Shown one piece after another: positions 7,728 to 15,856 of a DNA stretch of 64,000 bases. The stretch is from the NCBI RefSeq assembly GCF_002834385.1, contig NZ_PITQ01000006.1:186001-250000 (forward strand). The letters run 5' to 3'. How positions within the stretch are numbered: position 1 is the first letter of the stretch; each line of letters starts with the position of its first letter. This DNA comes from Rahnella sp. AA. Its GTDB lineage: Bacteria > Pseudomonadota > Gammaproteobacteria > Enterobacterales > Enterobacteriaceae. The notes below the pieces were generated by a model. The model did not search any database. It saw only the letters and a program-made list of their open reading frames with translations, and was not told the DNA's origin. A program made the translations under genes and the position numbers.

Positions 7728-8966
7728 ATGTTCACCCGCTCTCAAACCCGCACGTCTGCGCCCTGGCCTCCGCTGCTGCTGGGCAGCAATCTGGTCTTTA
7801 ACATCGGTTTTTACGCCGTGGTGCCGTTTCTCGCCCTGTTTCTGCGCGATGACATGCTGCTTTCCGGCTGGGCGATCGGGCTGGTGCTCGGCCTGCGCAC
7901 CTTCTCGCAGCAGGGGATGTTTTTGCTCGGCGGCGCGTTATCTGACCGTTTCGGCGCGCGGGTGGTTATCCTCTGCGGCTGCGTGGTGCGCATCGCCGGA
8001 TACCTTTTGCTCGGGCTTTCCGACACGCTGACGCCGGTGATACTCGGTGCCTGCCTGACCGGTGTCGGCGGCGCGCTGTTTTCGCCATCGATTGAAGCCC
8101 TGCTGGCGCAGGCCGGAACGCACAGCGAGAAAGCCGGAAAACGCAGCCGCGCCGAGTGGTTTGCGCTGTCAGCCGTTTGTGCGGAACTCGGCGCAGTGCT
8201 CGGGCCGTTGCTCGGTTCGCTGCTTTCCGGCTACGGTTTTCAGCCGGTGGCACTGGCCGGTTCCGGCTTATTTATGGTTGCGCTGGTGGTGCTGTTTTTC
8301 ACCCTTCCCGCCGCACCGAAACGCGCTGCCGAACTGAAAATTGTGCCGTGGTGGGAGACCTTCCGTCAGCCGCGTTTCGTGGCGTTTATCGTGGCCTACA
8401 GCGCGTATCTGTTCAGCTACAACCAGCTGTATCTGGCGCTGCCGGTGGAACTGCGTCGCTCCGGCGGCGGCGAGCAAGATCTCGGGCCGCTGTTTGTGCT
8501 GGCATCGGTTCTGGTGATCGTACTGCAAATGCCGCTGGCGCGGTTTTCCCGCCGTATTGGCGCGCGGGTCATTTTGCCTGCCGGTTTTCTTCTGCTTTCT
8601 TCCGCCTTTGCCGCCGTGGCGATGTTTGCCTGGACGGTGCCGCCGGAAGGCTCGCTGCACCTGCTGCCGTCTGTTTTGCTGATCACATTGCTGACCGTCG
8701 GGCAGATGCTGATTGTACCGGTAGGGATGGATTTAATTCCGCGTTTTGCCGGGCAGCACAATCTTGGCGCGCATTACGGGGCGCTCTCTTCGATGGGCGG
8801 CATCGCGGTACTGGCGGGAAATTTCCTGCTCGGCGGGTTGCTCGATGACGCACTGGTGCCGTCGCCCGGTGCGGTGATCCCCTGGCTGGCGCTGGCCGCC
8901 GTTCCGTTTTTAAGCGCGCTGGCAATGTGGCGAATCTGCCGCCAGCTGCCTCCTCCTGCAATCTGA
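7728..8966 (+). CDS. MFS transporter within the ABC importer operon
   Basis: A 412-residue major facilitator protein with about twelve hydrophobic segments, the inter-domain pattern FGARVVILCG after TM2 (DRFGAR motif A) and a short central loop near residue 200 (AAPKRAAELK). It resembles drug/metabolite exporters of the MDR type. It begins five bases after the preceding ATPase stop and is followed by the binding-protein gene, so it belongs to the operon. An MFS gene embedded in a nickel-type ABC operon recalls the cnt metallophore locus of Staphylococcus aureus, where CntE exports the metallophore and CntABCDF imports the metal complex. That parallel is inference; it could equally export a product of the imported compound. 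Confidence 0.82.
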   Translation: MFTRSQTRTSAPWPPLLLGSNLVFNIGFYAVVPFLALFLRDDMLLSGWAIGLVLGLRTFSQQGMFLLGGALSDRFGARVVILCGCVVRIAGYLLLGLSDTLTPVILGACLTGVGGALFSPSIEALLAQAGTHSEKAGKRSRAEWFALSAVCAELGAVLGPLLGSLLSGYGFQPVALAGSGLFMVALVVLFFTLPAAPKRAAELKIVPWWETFRQPRFVAFIVAYSAYLFSYNQLYLALPVELRRSGGGEQDLGPLFVLASVLVIVLQMPLARFSRRIGARVILPAGFLLLSSAFAAVAMFAWTVPPEGSLHLLPSVLLITLLTVGQMLIVPVGMDLIPRFAGQHNLGAHYGALSSMGGIAVLAGNFLLGGLLDDALVPSPGAVIPWLALAAVPFLSALAMWRICRQLPPPAI

Positions 8967-8979
8967 CAAGGAACTTCTG

Positions 8980-10488
8980 ATGTCTGCGTTACGTTTAAGC
9001 CCGCTGGCCGGGCTGCTTTCTGCTGCACTTTTACTGACCGGTTGCTTTAATGAAGCCGATAAAACCACCGAAAACAGCACAGATTCCCGTCTGCGGCTGG
9101 CGATGTTGCAACCGCCGCGTTCCGGCCTGACGCCGCTCAGCGACGATGCGTTTAAGCTCTCGCGCTGGAGTACGGCGGAAACGCTGGTGGTGCTTGATAA
9201 GCTCGGCGAAGCCCAACCGGCGCTGGCGACAAAATGGCAGCAAACCGGCGAAAACAGCTGGCGCCTCGGGCTGCGCCATGATGTGAAATTCCACGACGGC
9301 ACGGCGCTTGATGCGGCGGCGGTCGTAAATTCCCTGACCGTGGCCGCCCGTGCAGCACCGAAGCCGCGCATTCTCGACGGCGTTCAGCTCACCGCCGTGG
9401 CCGACGGCGAACACGCGGTGATTATCACCACGGCGCAGCCTGATCCTCTGCTGCCGCAGCGCCTTTCCAGCCCGCAGCTGGCGATTTTGTCGCAGAAAGC
9501 CTACAGCGCCAGCGGCGTGGTTGACCCGCGCCATACCGGTTCCGGCCCGTTTGAACTGGTGCAGGTGGACGGCACCAGCAGTGCCAGGCTCGAGCGATTT
9601 GACGGTTACTGGGGCGAAAAAGCCAAAGCCAGCGGCATCGACGTCAGTTTTGTGCCGGACGGCACGGCGCGTGGCGCGGCATTACGCACCGGTACGGCAG
9701 ACATCGTCGAAGCCATCCCGGTTTCTCAGGCACCTTTGCTCGACCAGCGCTTAATCCACGAAGTGCCGATGCCGCGCACCAACACGCTGTATCTCAACAC
9801 GCGGCTCGGCGTAATGCAGGATCCGGCGTTGCGGGCGGCGGTGCGCGAAGCCATCAACCGTCAGCAACTGGTGGATAACGTTTATGAAAAACGCGCCGAT
9901 GTGGCGCAAGGTCTGCTCGGCCCGGCGTTGCCGTGGGCGGCGCAGTTACGCCAGCCGGTCGCGCATCCGGCGGCGGCGCGTAAACCGGCCGGTGAAACCA
10001 TCACGCTGGCGACCTTCAGCGATCGTGCCGAACTCCCGGAGGTGGCGGTGTATCTGGCGCAACAGCTGACCGCCGCCGGATTTACCGTCAAACAGGTAGT
10101 GCGCGAGTATTCGCAAATTGAAACCGATGCGCTGGCGGGCAAATTCGACGCCTTTATTTTATCCCGCGCGACGGTGCTGGATTCCGGCGATCCGGTGGCG
10201 TATCTCTACAGCGATTTCTCCTGCAAAGGGTCGTTCAACATCGCGCAACTTTGCCGCCCGGAAATCGATGAAGCATTGCAACGCGCCTCGGCCATTCCTG
10301 CCGGAGAAGCGCGCCGCAATGCCATTATGCTGGCTGAAAATCAGATCCTCGCCACCGACGCCGCCATTCCGATGCTGCATGAGCGCGTGATCCAGGGCGA
10401 AGCGGCGAACGTCCGAGATGCGCTGCGTGACCCGCGTGAACGCACGCTGATCAACGCCGCCACGCAGCGCAATTCTCAGGCCGACTGA
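8980..10488 (+). CDS. family-5 substrate-binding lipoprotein (nickel/peptide type)
   Basis: Periplasmic binding protein of the importer, 502 residues. A lipoprotein signal peptide ends at LLTGC with Cys22 as the lipidation site, so it is predicted to be anchored in the membrane. The mature part shows the SBP family 5 layout, including the HDVKFHDGTALDAAAVV signature (residues about 105-121, quoted in part) and later LRAAVREAINRQQLVDNVY. It lies 13 bp after the MFS gene with AAGGAA upstream, and its stop overlaps the permease start. The nearest functional classes are NikA, CntA and DppA; no haem or nickel-binding residues could be assigned by eye, so the ligand is open. Confidence 0.87.
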   Translation: MSALRLSPLAGLLSAALLLTGCFNEADKTTENSTDSRLRLAMLQPPRSGLTPLSDDAFKLSRWSTAETLVVLDKLGEAQPALATKWQQTGENSWRLGLRHDVKFHDGTALDAAAVVNSLTVAARAAPKPRILDGVQLTAVADGEHAVIITTAQPDPLLPQRLSSPQLAILSQKAYSASGVVDPRHTGSGPFELVQVDGTSSARLERFDGYWGEKAKASGIDVSFVPDGTARGAALRTGTADIVEAIPVSQAPLLDQRLIHEVPMPRTNTLYLNTRLGVMQDPALRAAVREAINRQQLVDNVYEKRADVAQGLLGPALPWAAQLRQPVAHPAAARKPAGETITLATFSDRAELPEVAVYLAQQLTAAGFTVKQVVREYSQIETDALAGKFDAFILSRATVLDSGDPVAYLYSDFSCKGSFNIAQLCRPEIDEALQRASAIPAGEARRNAIMLAENQILATDAAIPMLHERVIQGEAANVRDALRDPRERTLINAATQRNSQAD

Positions 10489-12272
10489 TGAGCGAATCGA
10501 TTTATTGCCGGACCTGTGCGGGCGTCAGCCGGTTACGCCAGCGCCCGCCGGGCACCCGGGTACCCTTGATTTCACGCGCGCTGACGCTGGCCGCCATTGT
10601 GGTGCTGATCGGCCTGCTGCCGTGGCTTTCCGGCACGGATCCGGCGCTGTCATTGCTGCGCGCACGTTCCGGTGAGCAGGAAGCAACGGCGGAAACGCTG
10701 AACGCTATCCGGCTGTCGCTCGGGTTAGATCAGGGGCCGTGGCACGCGCTGGCCCACTGGCTCGGCGGTTTGCTGCGCGGCGATGCAGGTGTTTCGTGGG
10801 TGTCAGGATTGCCGGTGTTACCCGGCATGCTGCGGGCGACCGGCGTTTCGCTGACGTTAATGGCGTCGTCGGCGCTGGTGGCGCTGGTGCTGGCGTTGCT
10901 GTTGTGTGCTGGCACGATGATTCGCGGATTACGCGGCCATACGCCGCGCCCGGCGGGCTTTTTCGCTGCCCTGCTGACCGCATTGCCGGAGTTTTTGCTG
11001 GCGTCGCTTTTGCTGATCACCGGCGCAGTCTGGCTGCAATTCTTCCCGCCTTACGGGTGGCTCGGCTGGCAGTACGCGGTTTTGCCGTCTCTGGCGCTGG
11101 GATTGCCTGCGGGCGGTTATCTGGGCAGGCTGTATTCCGATGCACTGGCCGGAACCTTTGGCGAAAGCTGGCTGACCACCTGGAGCGTGCTGGGCATCTC
11201 ACGTCGCCACACCGCGCTGGCGGTGATCGCCCGTTCGATGCCGGGCGTTATGCCGCTAACCGGTCTGGTGCTGGTTTCGCTGACCGGCGGCGCCATCGCG
11301 GTGGAAAAGGTTTTTGCCATTCCCGGACTCGGGCGCGCCACGCTGGGCGCGGCGGCTGCCGGGGATTTACCGGCCTTGCAGACGGGCGTGCTGATCCTGC
11401 TGCTGCTGGCGTCGTTTATGGGAATGCTGGCGGGCGGCGGACGCCGTTTATTGCTGGGCCGGGCGCTGCAACTCGGCGCGGTGCCGGTTCCGGCGCAGAC
11501 GGCTCAGCCGGAAAAACAGCGGGCGTGGATCCCGCTGCTGTGTCTGGGAATACTGCTGATAATGGTGCTCGCCGGTTTGCCGCGAGACCCGCTGACGTCG
11601 GAATATCTGCGCTTACAACCGCCGTCGCTGGCGCTGCCTTTCGGGGCCGATGCGATGGGTCGTGACCTGCTCGCCCGTGTGGCGCACGGCACACTCAACA
11701 CCTGTTTGCAGGCGCTGGCGGTGTCGCTGATTTGTCTCGCCGCTGGTCTGCTGATCGGCGCATTTCCCCGCGCGATGACCGGACCGATTGAAGTCACCAA
11801 CGCGCTGCCGCCGGTGATTGCCGGATTAGTTGTCGCCGCCGTCAATGGCCCGACCGCGACCGGCGCGGCGATTGCCGTCACCGCCGTGAGCTGGGCACCG
11901 CTTGCAGCACATACCGCTGCGCTGGTCAGTGAAATTCAGGCACGCCCGTACATGAAAATGCTGCCGGTCGTCGGCGTGGGCGCCATCCGCCGCACGGTGT
12001 TTTACGTGCTGCCCGCGCTGTGTGGCCCGCTGCTGCGCCACGCGATGTTACGTTTACCGGGGATCGCACTGGCGCTGGCATCACTCGGATTTCTCGGGCT
12101 GGGTGCACCGCCGCCGGTGCCGGAATGGGGGCGTGTACTGGCCGAAGGCATGCCCTATATCGAGCGCGCGTGGTGGAGCGTTTTCGCCCCTGCTGCCGCG
12201 CTGGCCGTGCTTTCCGTCATGGCCGTCACGCTCAGCGGTTTGCGGGGGAAAAAGCGGGCAACCGCACACTGA
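10488..12272 (+). CDS. fused ABC permease (DppB-like plus DppC-like halves)
   Basis: A single 594-residue protein replaces the two separate permeases of a nickel/peptide importer. The first half (about 25-325) has the DppB-type layout with its coupling loop around SRRHTALAVIARSMPGV. A linker rich in A, P and Q (about 330-345) leads to a second half beginning at WIPLLCLGILLIM, with the DppC features FGADAMGRDLLARV and a second coupling loop at about 490-520, ending in SLGFLGLGAPPPVPEWGRVL. No frameshift is needed: it is one continuous reading frame starting on an ATGA overlap with the binding-protein gene. Fused permeases are uncommon in this family and fix the stoichiometry at one of each half. 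Confidence 0.85.
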   Translation: MSESIYCRTCAGVSRLRQRPPGTRVPLISRALTLAAIVVLIGLLPWLSGTDPALSLLRARSGEQEATAETLNAIRLSLGLDQGPWHALAHWLGGLLRGDAGVSWVSGLPVLPGMLRATGVSLTLMASSALVALVLALLLCAGTMIRGLRGHTPRPAGFFAALLTALPEFLLASLLLITGAVWLQFFPPYGWLGWQYAVLPSLALGLPAGGYLGRLYSDALAGTFGESWLTTWSVLGISRRHTALAVIARSMPGVMPLTGLVLVSLTGGAIAVEKVFAIPGLGRATLGAAAAGDLPALQTGVLILLLLASFMGMLAGGGRRLLLGRALQLGAVPVPAQTAQPEKQRAWIPLLCLGILLIMVLAGLPRDPLTSEYLRLQPPSLALPFGADAMGRDLLARVAHGTLNTCLQALAVSLICLAAGLLIGAFPRAMTGPIEVTNALPPVIAGLVVAAVNGPTATGAAIAVTAVSWAPLAAHTAALVSEIQARPYMKMLPVVGVGAIRRTVFYVLPALCGPLLRHAMLRLPGIALALASLGFLGLGAPPPVPEWGRVLAEGMPYIERAWWSVFAPAAALAVLSVMAVTLSGLRGKKRATAH

Positions 12273-12330
12273 ACGTTATCTGAATCATTAGTTTCGCGCT
12301 AAGCTGTCGGCCTGAGTTTTTACCGGATGA

Positions 12331-13272
12331 ATGGAAATGGAAACGCGTAAACCGCTGGACGGAATGGCTACCAGCGTGATGGTAGGATTGTGTGTGATTT
12401 GGGGCGTGCAGCAGGTGGCGATCAAAAGCGCGGCGGCTGATATAACGCCGTTGTTGCAGGTTGCGCTGCGTTCCGGCATCGCCGGGCTGGCGGTGCTGAT
12501 CCTGATGCTGGTGCGCCAGCGGAAAATCCCGTTCAGCCGTGAAACCCTGCGCCCCGGTTTGCTGGTCGGCCTGCTGTTTTCCATCGAATTTATGTTTGTC
12601 GCCGAAGGATTACGTTTCACCACGGCGGCGCACATGGCGGTATTTCTGTATACCGCGCCGATTTTTGCCGCACTGGGGCTGCATTTTCTGGTGCCGGAAG
12701 AACGGCTGAGCGGGCTGCAATGGTCGGGCGTCGGTATCACGTTTATCGGCGTAATTGTGGCGTTTTTGTTTGGCGGACACTCTGCTGCCGTACCGCAGGC
12801 CAGCAATATGCTGCTCGGGGATTTTTTCGGCCTGCTGGCCGGCATGTTCTGGGGCATGACCACTATCGTCGTGCGCCGCAGTAAATTATCGTCCGGCAGC
12901 GCAACTATGACGTTGTTTTATCAGCTGGCAGGCGCGTTCGTGCTGCTCGGCGGGCTGGCCCTGCTGACCGGACAAACGCATTTCCGCCTCAGCCCGGTTT
13001 CCGTCAGCAGTATGCTTTTCCAGACTGTCATCGTGACCTTCGCCAGCTATCTCGCGTGGTTCAGCCTGATGCGCCGTTATCAGGCGTCGCGCCTGGGCAT
13101 TTTGTCCTTCATGACGCCGGTTTTCGGCATCATCGCGGGCGTAGTATTCCTGCAAGAACCGCTGAAAGTGAATTTCATCCTCGGTGCGTTATTGATTATG
13201 TTGGGGATTGTGACCGTCAGCGCCGAAGGGATTTTGCGCGGATGGATTGCGAAACGCCGTAACGCAGCATGA
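12331..13272 (+). CDS. EamA-family (DMT) transporter
   Basis: A 313-residue inner-membrane protein with ten hydrophobic segments and two EamA repeats: the first contains CVIWGVQQVAIK and FTTAAHMAVFLYTAPIF, the second FFGLLAGMFWGMTTIVVRR and ILSFMTPVFGIIAGVVFL. Such proteins are usually exporters of metabolites or amino acids. It starts 58 bp after the fused permease stop and may be transcribed with it or from its own promoter. In the Pseudomonas pseudopaline locus the exporter CntI is an EamA protein, which makes its closeness to a nickel-type importer notable, but EamA genes are so common that chance adjacency is quite possible. Two start codons (12331 and 12337) are in frame. Confidence 0.85.
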   Translation: MEMETRKPLDGMATSVMVGLCVIWGVQQVAIKSAAADITPLLQVALRSGIAGLAVLILMLVRQRKIPFSRETLRPGLLVGLLFSIEFMFVAEGLRFTTAAHMAVFLYTAPIFAALGLHFLVPEERLSGLQWSGVGITFIGVIVAFLFGGHSAAVPQASNMLLGDFFGLLAGMFWGMTTIVVRRSKLSSGSATMTLFYQLAGAFVLLGGLALLTGQTHFRLSPVSVSSMLFQTVIVTFASYLAWFSLMRRYQASRLGILSFMTPVFGIIAGVVFLQEPLKVNFILGALLIMLGIVTVSAEGILRGWIAKRRNAA

Positions 13273-13275
13273 CGT

Positions 13276-13296
13276 CCTCCCCATAGAAAGGGAGGG
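13276..13296. terminator. hairpin between convergent eamA-type gene and hipA
   Basis: CCTCCC at 13276-13281 pairs with GGGAGG at 13290-13295 around an eight-base loop. It lies in the short gap between two converging genes, where a two-way terminator is expected, but there is no T-run on either side. Confidence 0.4.
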
Positions 13297-13311
13297 CTGC
13301 TGTGTCGAAAA

Positions 13312-14580
13312 TCACTCAGCCAGAAGTCGTTTCACGTTGGCGTTAATCGTTTTCTGAATTGAGCTTCGGGTTTCCGCCGTGATCTGATCTTGAAACAGTT
13401 TCTGTGCCATTGCGGCAAAACCGGCGGCGGCGTTGCAGATCTTCTCAATGATGAGTCCGGTCTGCTGAGATGTCAGCTCGGCTTCCTCCGTACCAAGCCT
13501 GAAAACGTGTTTTCTGTCGATATCTAATGCCTCTCCCATAACGTCCATCTGGTGATAGCCTCCGGGACCTTCGCAATAGGTGACATCGTAGGCCGGTGCC
13601 AGTTTCCATTCACCGGAATATGACATCACGTAAGCGAAGTTTTTCGGGTGATCGTCGCGGTTGTTAAAAGCGATATTGAAAACGACCCGTTCAAAAGCCC
13701 GCTCTTTCTCACGAACGTCATTGGTACACATCTGCGTAGCGCGCAGAAAATTGGTGTAATCGAGCGCGCCGGGAGACTGGTAATTCGCACCAGTAAACGC
13801 GGCGAGGCTTTGCATTGGTACTCTTAGCCCCTTTTGCCGGTCGAAACGCTGGCTGGCGAAAGCAGCCTGCCCGTCTGGCAGACTAAAATACCGGGTATCC
13901 GGCGTCCGGATATCGCAATCGCGCAGGCACTGCGCATAGACCGCTTCGACGGCACAAACTTCCGGGTGCTCCTGTTTTGCCGGGAACTTAATCAGCCAGT
14001 TTTCAAGGTCTGGCCCGGTTTTTGTTGAGAACGCTCCGGAGTGCGGATCACGACTCAGCAAGGCTTTGGGTCTTGCGCCCTGCGGTGACCCGCCCATCTG
14101 CAACAGCCTTTGCAAAAATTCGCCGCCCTCACCGTCGAGCACTTCCTGAACTTCAGAAGCCAGCTGGGTGAGCGGAATGTCATCTTCGGAAGGAGAACCC
14201 TCAGGCCGGGCGGGCTGGAATGACATTGCCCCCATTGCATTAGCGCCGATATAGGTCAGCCGCTCCAGCGGGCCAATACGCGCGGCGTTAAGACCGCGTT
14301 GCCTGAATAACCGATCCATCAAAAGCATACCCCAGCCATCGGGGAGGGAATCATAAACAGGCGCAGGCAGCCCGAGCTGATGCGCCGGGAAATCCCGGCG
14401 TAATCTGGCACCCCGCAGAGGCAAGGTGTACGACGATAATTCCAGCCCTTTGCGCACGGCTTCATCGCTGTATTCAAACAGGATGACGGGGCGGCCGGTC
14501 AGCGCCGTCGAAGACACTAACGTCCCCCAGAGCCAGCGTTCACCCCAACCTTCATAGTACACGTCGATTTTATCAGGCAT
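13312..14580 (-). CDS. hipA: HipA-family serine/threonine kinase toxin
   Basis: Toxin half of a type II toxin-antitoxin pair; HipA kinases phosphorylate a translation component (GltX in E. coli) and cause growth arrest. The 422-residue protein has the N-terminal HipA domain (about 5-110), a P-loop-like GGSPQGARPKAL at 163-174 containing the serine commonly autophosphorylated, LIKFP at 196-200, the catalytic NRDDHPKN at 307-314 with Asp309, and the metal-binding APAYD with Asp332. All active-site residues look intact. Its start overlaps the end of hipB by eight bases, so the two are translationally coupled. Target and toxicity are inferred from the family only. Confidence 0.9.
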   Translation of the reverse strand: MPDKIDVYYEGWGERWLWGTLVSSTALTGRPVILFEYSDEAVRKGLELSSYTLPLRGARLRRDFPAHQLGLPAPVYDSLPDGWGMLLMDRLFRQRGLNAARIGPLERLTYIGANAMGAMSFQPARPEGSPSEDDIPLTQLASEVQEVLDGEGGEFLQRLLQMGGSPQGARPKALLSRDPHSGAFSTKTGPDLENWLIKFPAKQEHPEVCAVEAVYAQCLRDCDIRTPDTRYFSLPDGQAAFASQRFDRQKGLRVPMQSLAAFTGANYQSPGALDYTNFLRATQMCTNDVREKERAFERVVFNIAFNNRDDHPKNFAYVMSYSGEWKLAPAYDVTYCEGPGGYHQMDVMGEALDIDRKHVFRLGTEEAELTSQQTGLIIEKICNAAAGFAAMAQKLFQDQITAETRSSIQKTINANVKRLLAE

Positions 14581-14890
14581 CGTCAGTCTTCTTTCTGATC
14601 CGCTGGCGTTTTAAGCCGGTTTCATACCTGAGAATGTCGTCCAGAGAGTCAACTTTGGGCTGGAAAAGGGCTTCCAGCTCGCCGAGGCGTCCAAGCACCA
14701 TCGCCACTCTCACGACATTCTCAAAGCCCACATTTTTCCCCGATTCGAGATTAGATACCGTGTTAACCCCGATACCCGCCCGCGCTGCAACCTCAGCCTG
14801 CGTCATTTGCCGGAACAATCGCTCCTTACGCAGACGGTCGCAAAGCAGCTTAACGACCTCGTCGGGCTTGCTGAGATTTAAATCCATCAT
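14573..14890 (-). CDS. hipB: HipB-type XRE antitoxin
   Basis: A 105-residue DNA-binding antitoxin that would bind HipA and repress the operon. A helix-turn-helix of the XRE class covers about residues 28-57 (MTQAEVAARAGIGVNTVSNLESG, split here as turn AGIGVN). The C-terminal tail is basic (LKRQRIRKKT), longer than the E. coli HipB tail. Two adjacent ATG codons (14885-14887 and 14888-14890) can start it; the upstream one is used. It precedes hipA with an eight-base overlap, the normal antitoxin-first order. Confidence 0.88.
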   Translation of the reverse strand: MMDLNLSKPDEVVKLLCDRLRKERLFRQMTQAEVAARAGIGVNTVSNLESGKNVGFENVVRVAMVLGRLGELEALFQPKVDSLDDILRYETGLKRQRIRKKTDDA

Positions 14891-14907
14891 ATTGTGAGTA
14901 AACCTGA

Positions 14908-14935
14908 AATATTAAACTTAATACCCAATATTATA
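14908..14935 (-). promoter_or_regulatory. probable hipBA promoter/operator
   Basis: On the minus strand a perfect -10 hexamer TATAAT spans 14935-14930. It overlaps the inverted repeat AATA-N5-TATT at 14920-14932, and a further AATATTAA lies at 14908-14915. A palindrome sitting on the -10 box is what autorepression by HipB would require. No good -35 box was found. Confidence 0.4.
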
Positions 14936-15009
14936 GATTTAAATTGAGAAACAGCCAGAGATATCAGGCTGATTTATTGCGCGGAGAAGAGAAAAAATGA
15001 ACAATACGG

Positions 15010-15035
15010 CCGCTGCATCACGGCGGATGCAGCGG
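15010..15035 (-). terminator. terminator of the enolase/ABC operon
   Basis: CCGCTGCATC at 15010-15019 pairs perfectly with GATGCAGCGG at 15026-15035 (six-base loop). It lies 26 bp downstream of the last ATPase stop; reading leftwards it is followed after a few bases by TTGTTCATTTTTTC. A strong stem with a slightly displaced T-run. Confidence 0.6.
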
Positions 15036-15060
15036 TATTTCAAGATCTTTAATCCTGCGA

Positions 15061-15846
15061 TCACAACATCACTTTCGCCGCCATTTCGCGGCTGTAATCG
15101 CGGCTGGCGTCAACCAGAACGCGGGTGTAGTCGTCCTGAATGTCGCCGCGCAGAAGTGCATCGGTCTCCAGCGTTTCGAGGATTTTGCCGTATTTCATCA
15201 CGGCTACGCGCTGGCAGAGATGCGCGATAACGCCGAGATCGTGCGTGACCATCAGATATGTCAGCCCTTCCTCTTTTTGAAGATCGAACAGCAAATTGAG
15301 GATTTCGGCCTGTACGGAAACATCCAGCGCCGAGGTCGGTTCGTCGAGCAACAGCACACGCGGTTTGAGGATCAGCGCGCGGGCAATCGCCACGCGCTGG
15401 CGCTGTCCGCCGGAAAGCTGGTGCGGATAGCGGCTGCGGAAGGCACGGTTCAGACCGACTTTTTCCAGGATAGCGTTGATGCGCGCATCGCGCTGATCGA
15501 TGCGGTGGATTTGCAGCGGCTCTTCCAGAATATCGCCGATGGTATGGCGCGGGTGCAGCGAACCGTACGGATCCTGAAACACCATCTGCACCAGACGGCA
15601 ACGGTCGCGGCCAATCCGGTGTTCGAGTTGCTGCCCGTCGATTTCCAGCTCCCCTCTCCAGTGGGTAAACAGCCCCGCCAGACATTTCAGGACGGTGGTT
15701 TTTCCCGAGCCGGATTCACCGACCAGCCCGAAAATTTCGCCTTCCCGCACGGCGATATTGACATCCGTCAGCACCTGCGTGGTTTTCGCGCCTTCGCCAA
15801 ACGTGAGGTTCAGGTTGCGGACGTCGATCATGGTTTTTTGAGACAT
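15061..15846 (-). CDS. ABC transporter ATPase, DppF/OppF type
   Basis: Last gene of a six-gene operon encoding a family-5 ABC importer. In 261 residues: Walker A GESGSGKT at 43-50, Q-loop in VFQDPYGSLHP, signature LSGGQ at 144-148, Walker B ending LLDEPTSALD and switch histidine at 202. It is shorter than typical OppF proteins, lacking most of the C-terminal extension. It begins ten bases after the upstream ATPase gene. Together with the adjacent ATPase it powers the two permeases encoded upstream. Confidence 0.9.
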   Translation of the reverse strand: MSQKTMIDVRNLNLTFGEGAKTTQVLTDVNIAVREGEIFGLVGESGSGKTTVLKCLAGLFTHWRGELEIDGQQLEHRIGRDRCRLVQMVFQDPYGSLHPRHTIGDILEEPLQIHRIDQRDARINAILEKVGLNRAFRSRYPHQLSGGQRQRVAIARALILKPRVLLLDEPTSALDVSVQAEILNLLFDLQKEEGLTYLMVTHDLGVIAHLCQRVAVMKYGKILETLETDALLRGDIQDDYTRVLVDASRDYSREMAAKVML

Positions 15847-15856
15847 TTCAGTTTCC

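Noticed and set aside
10739-11665. 308-codon plus-strand frame inside the fused permease
   Set aside because: Arg/Ala/Gly-rich shifted frame in GC-rich coding DNA; the permease frame is the real one.
12288-12863. 191-codon minus-strand frame
   Set aside because: Antisense shadow of the EamA gene; serine/proline/isoleucine-rich composition typical of a mirror frame.
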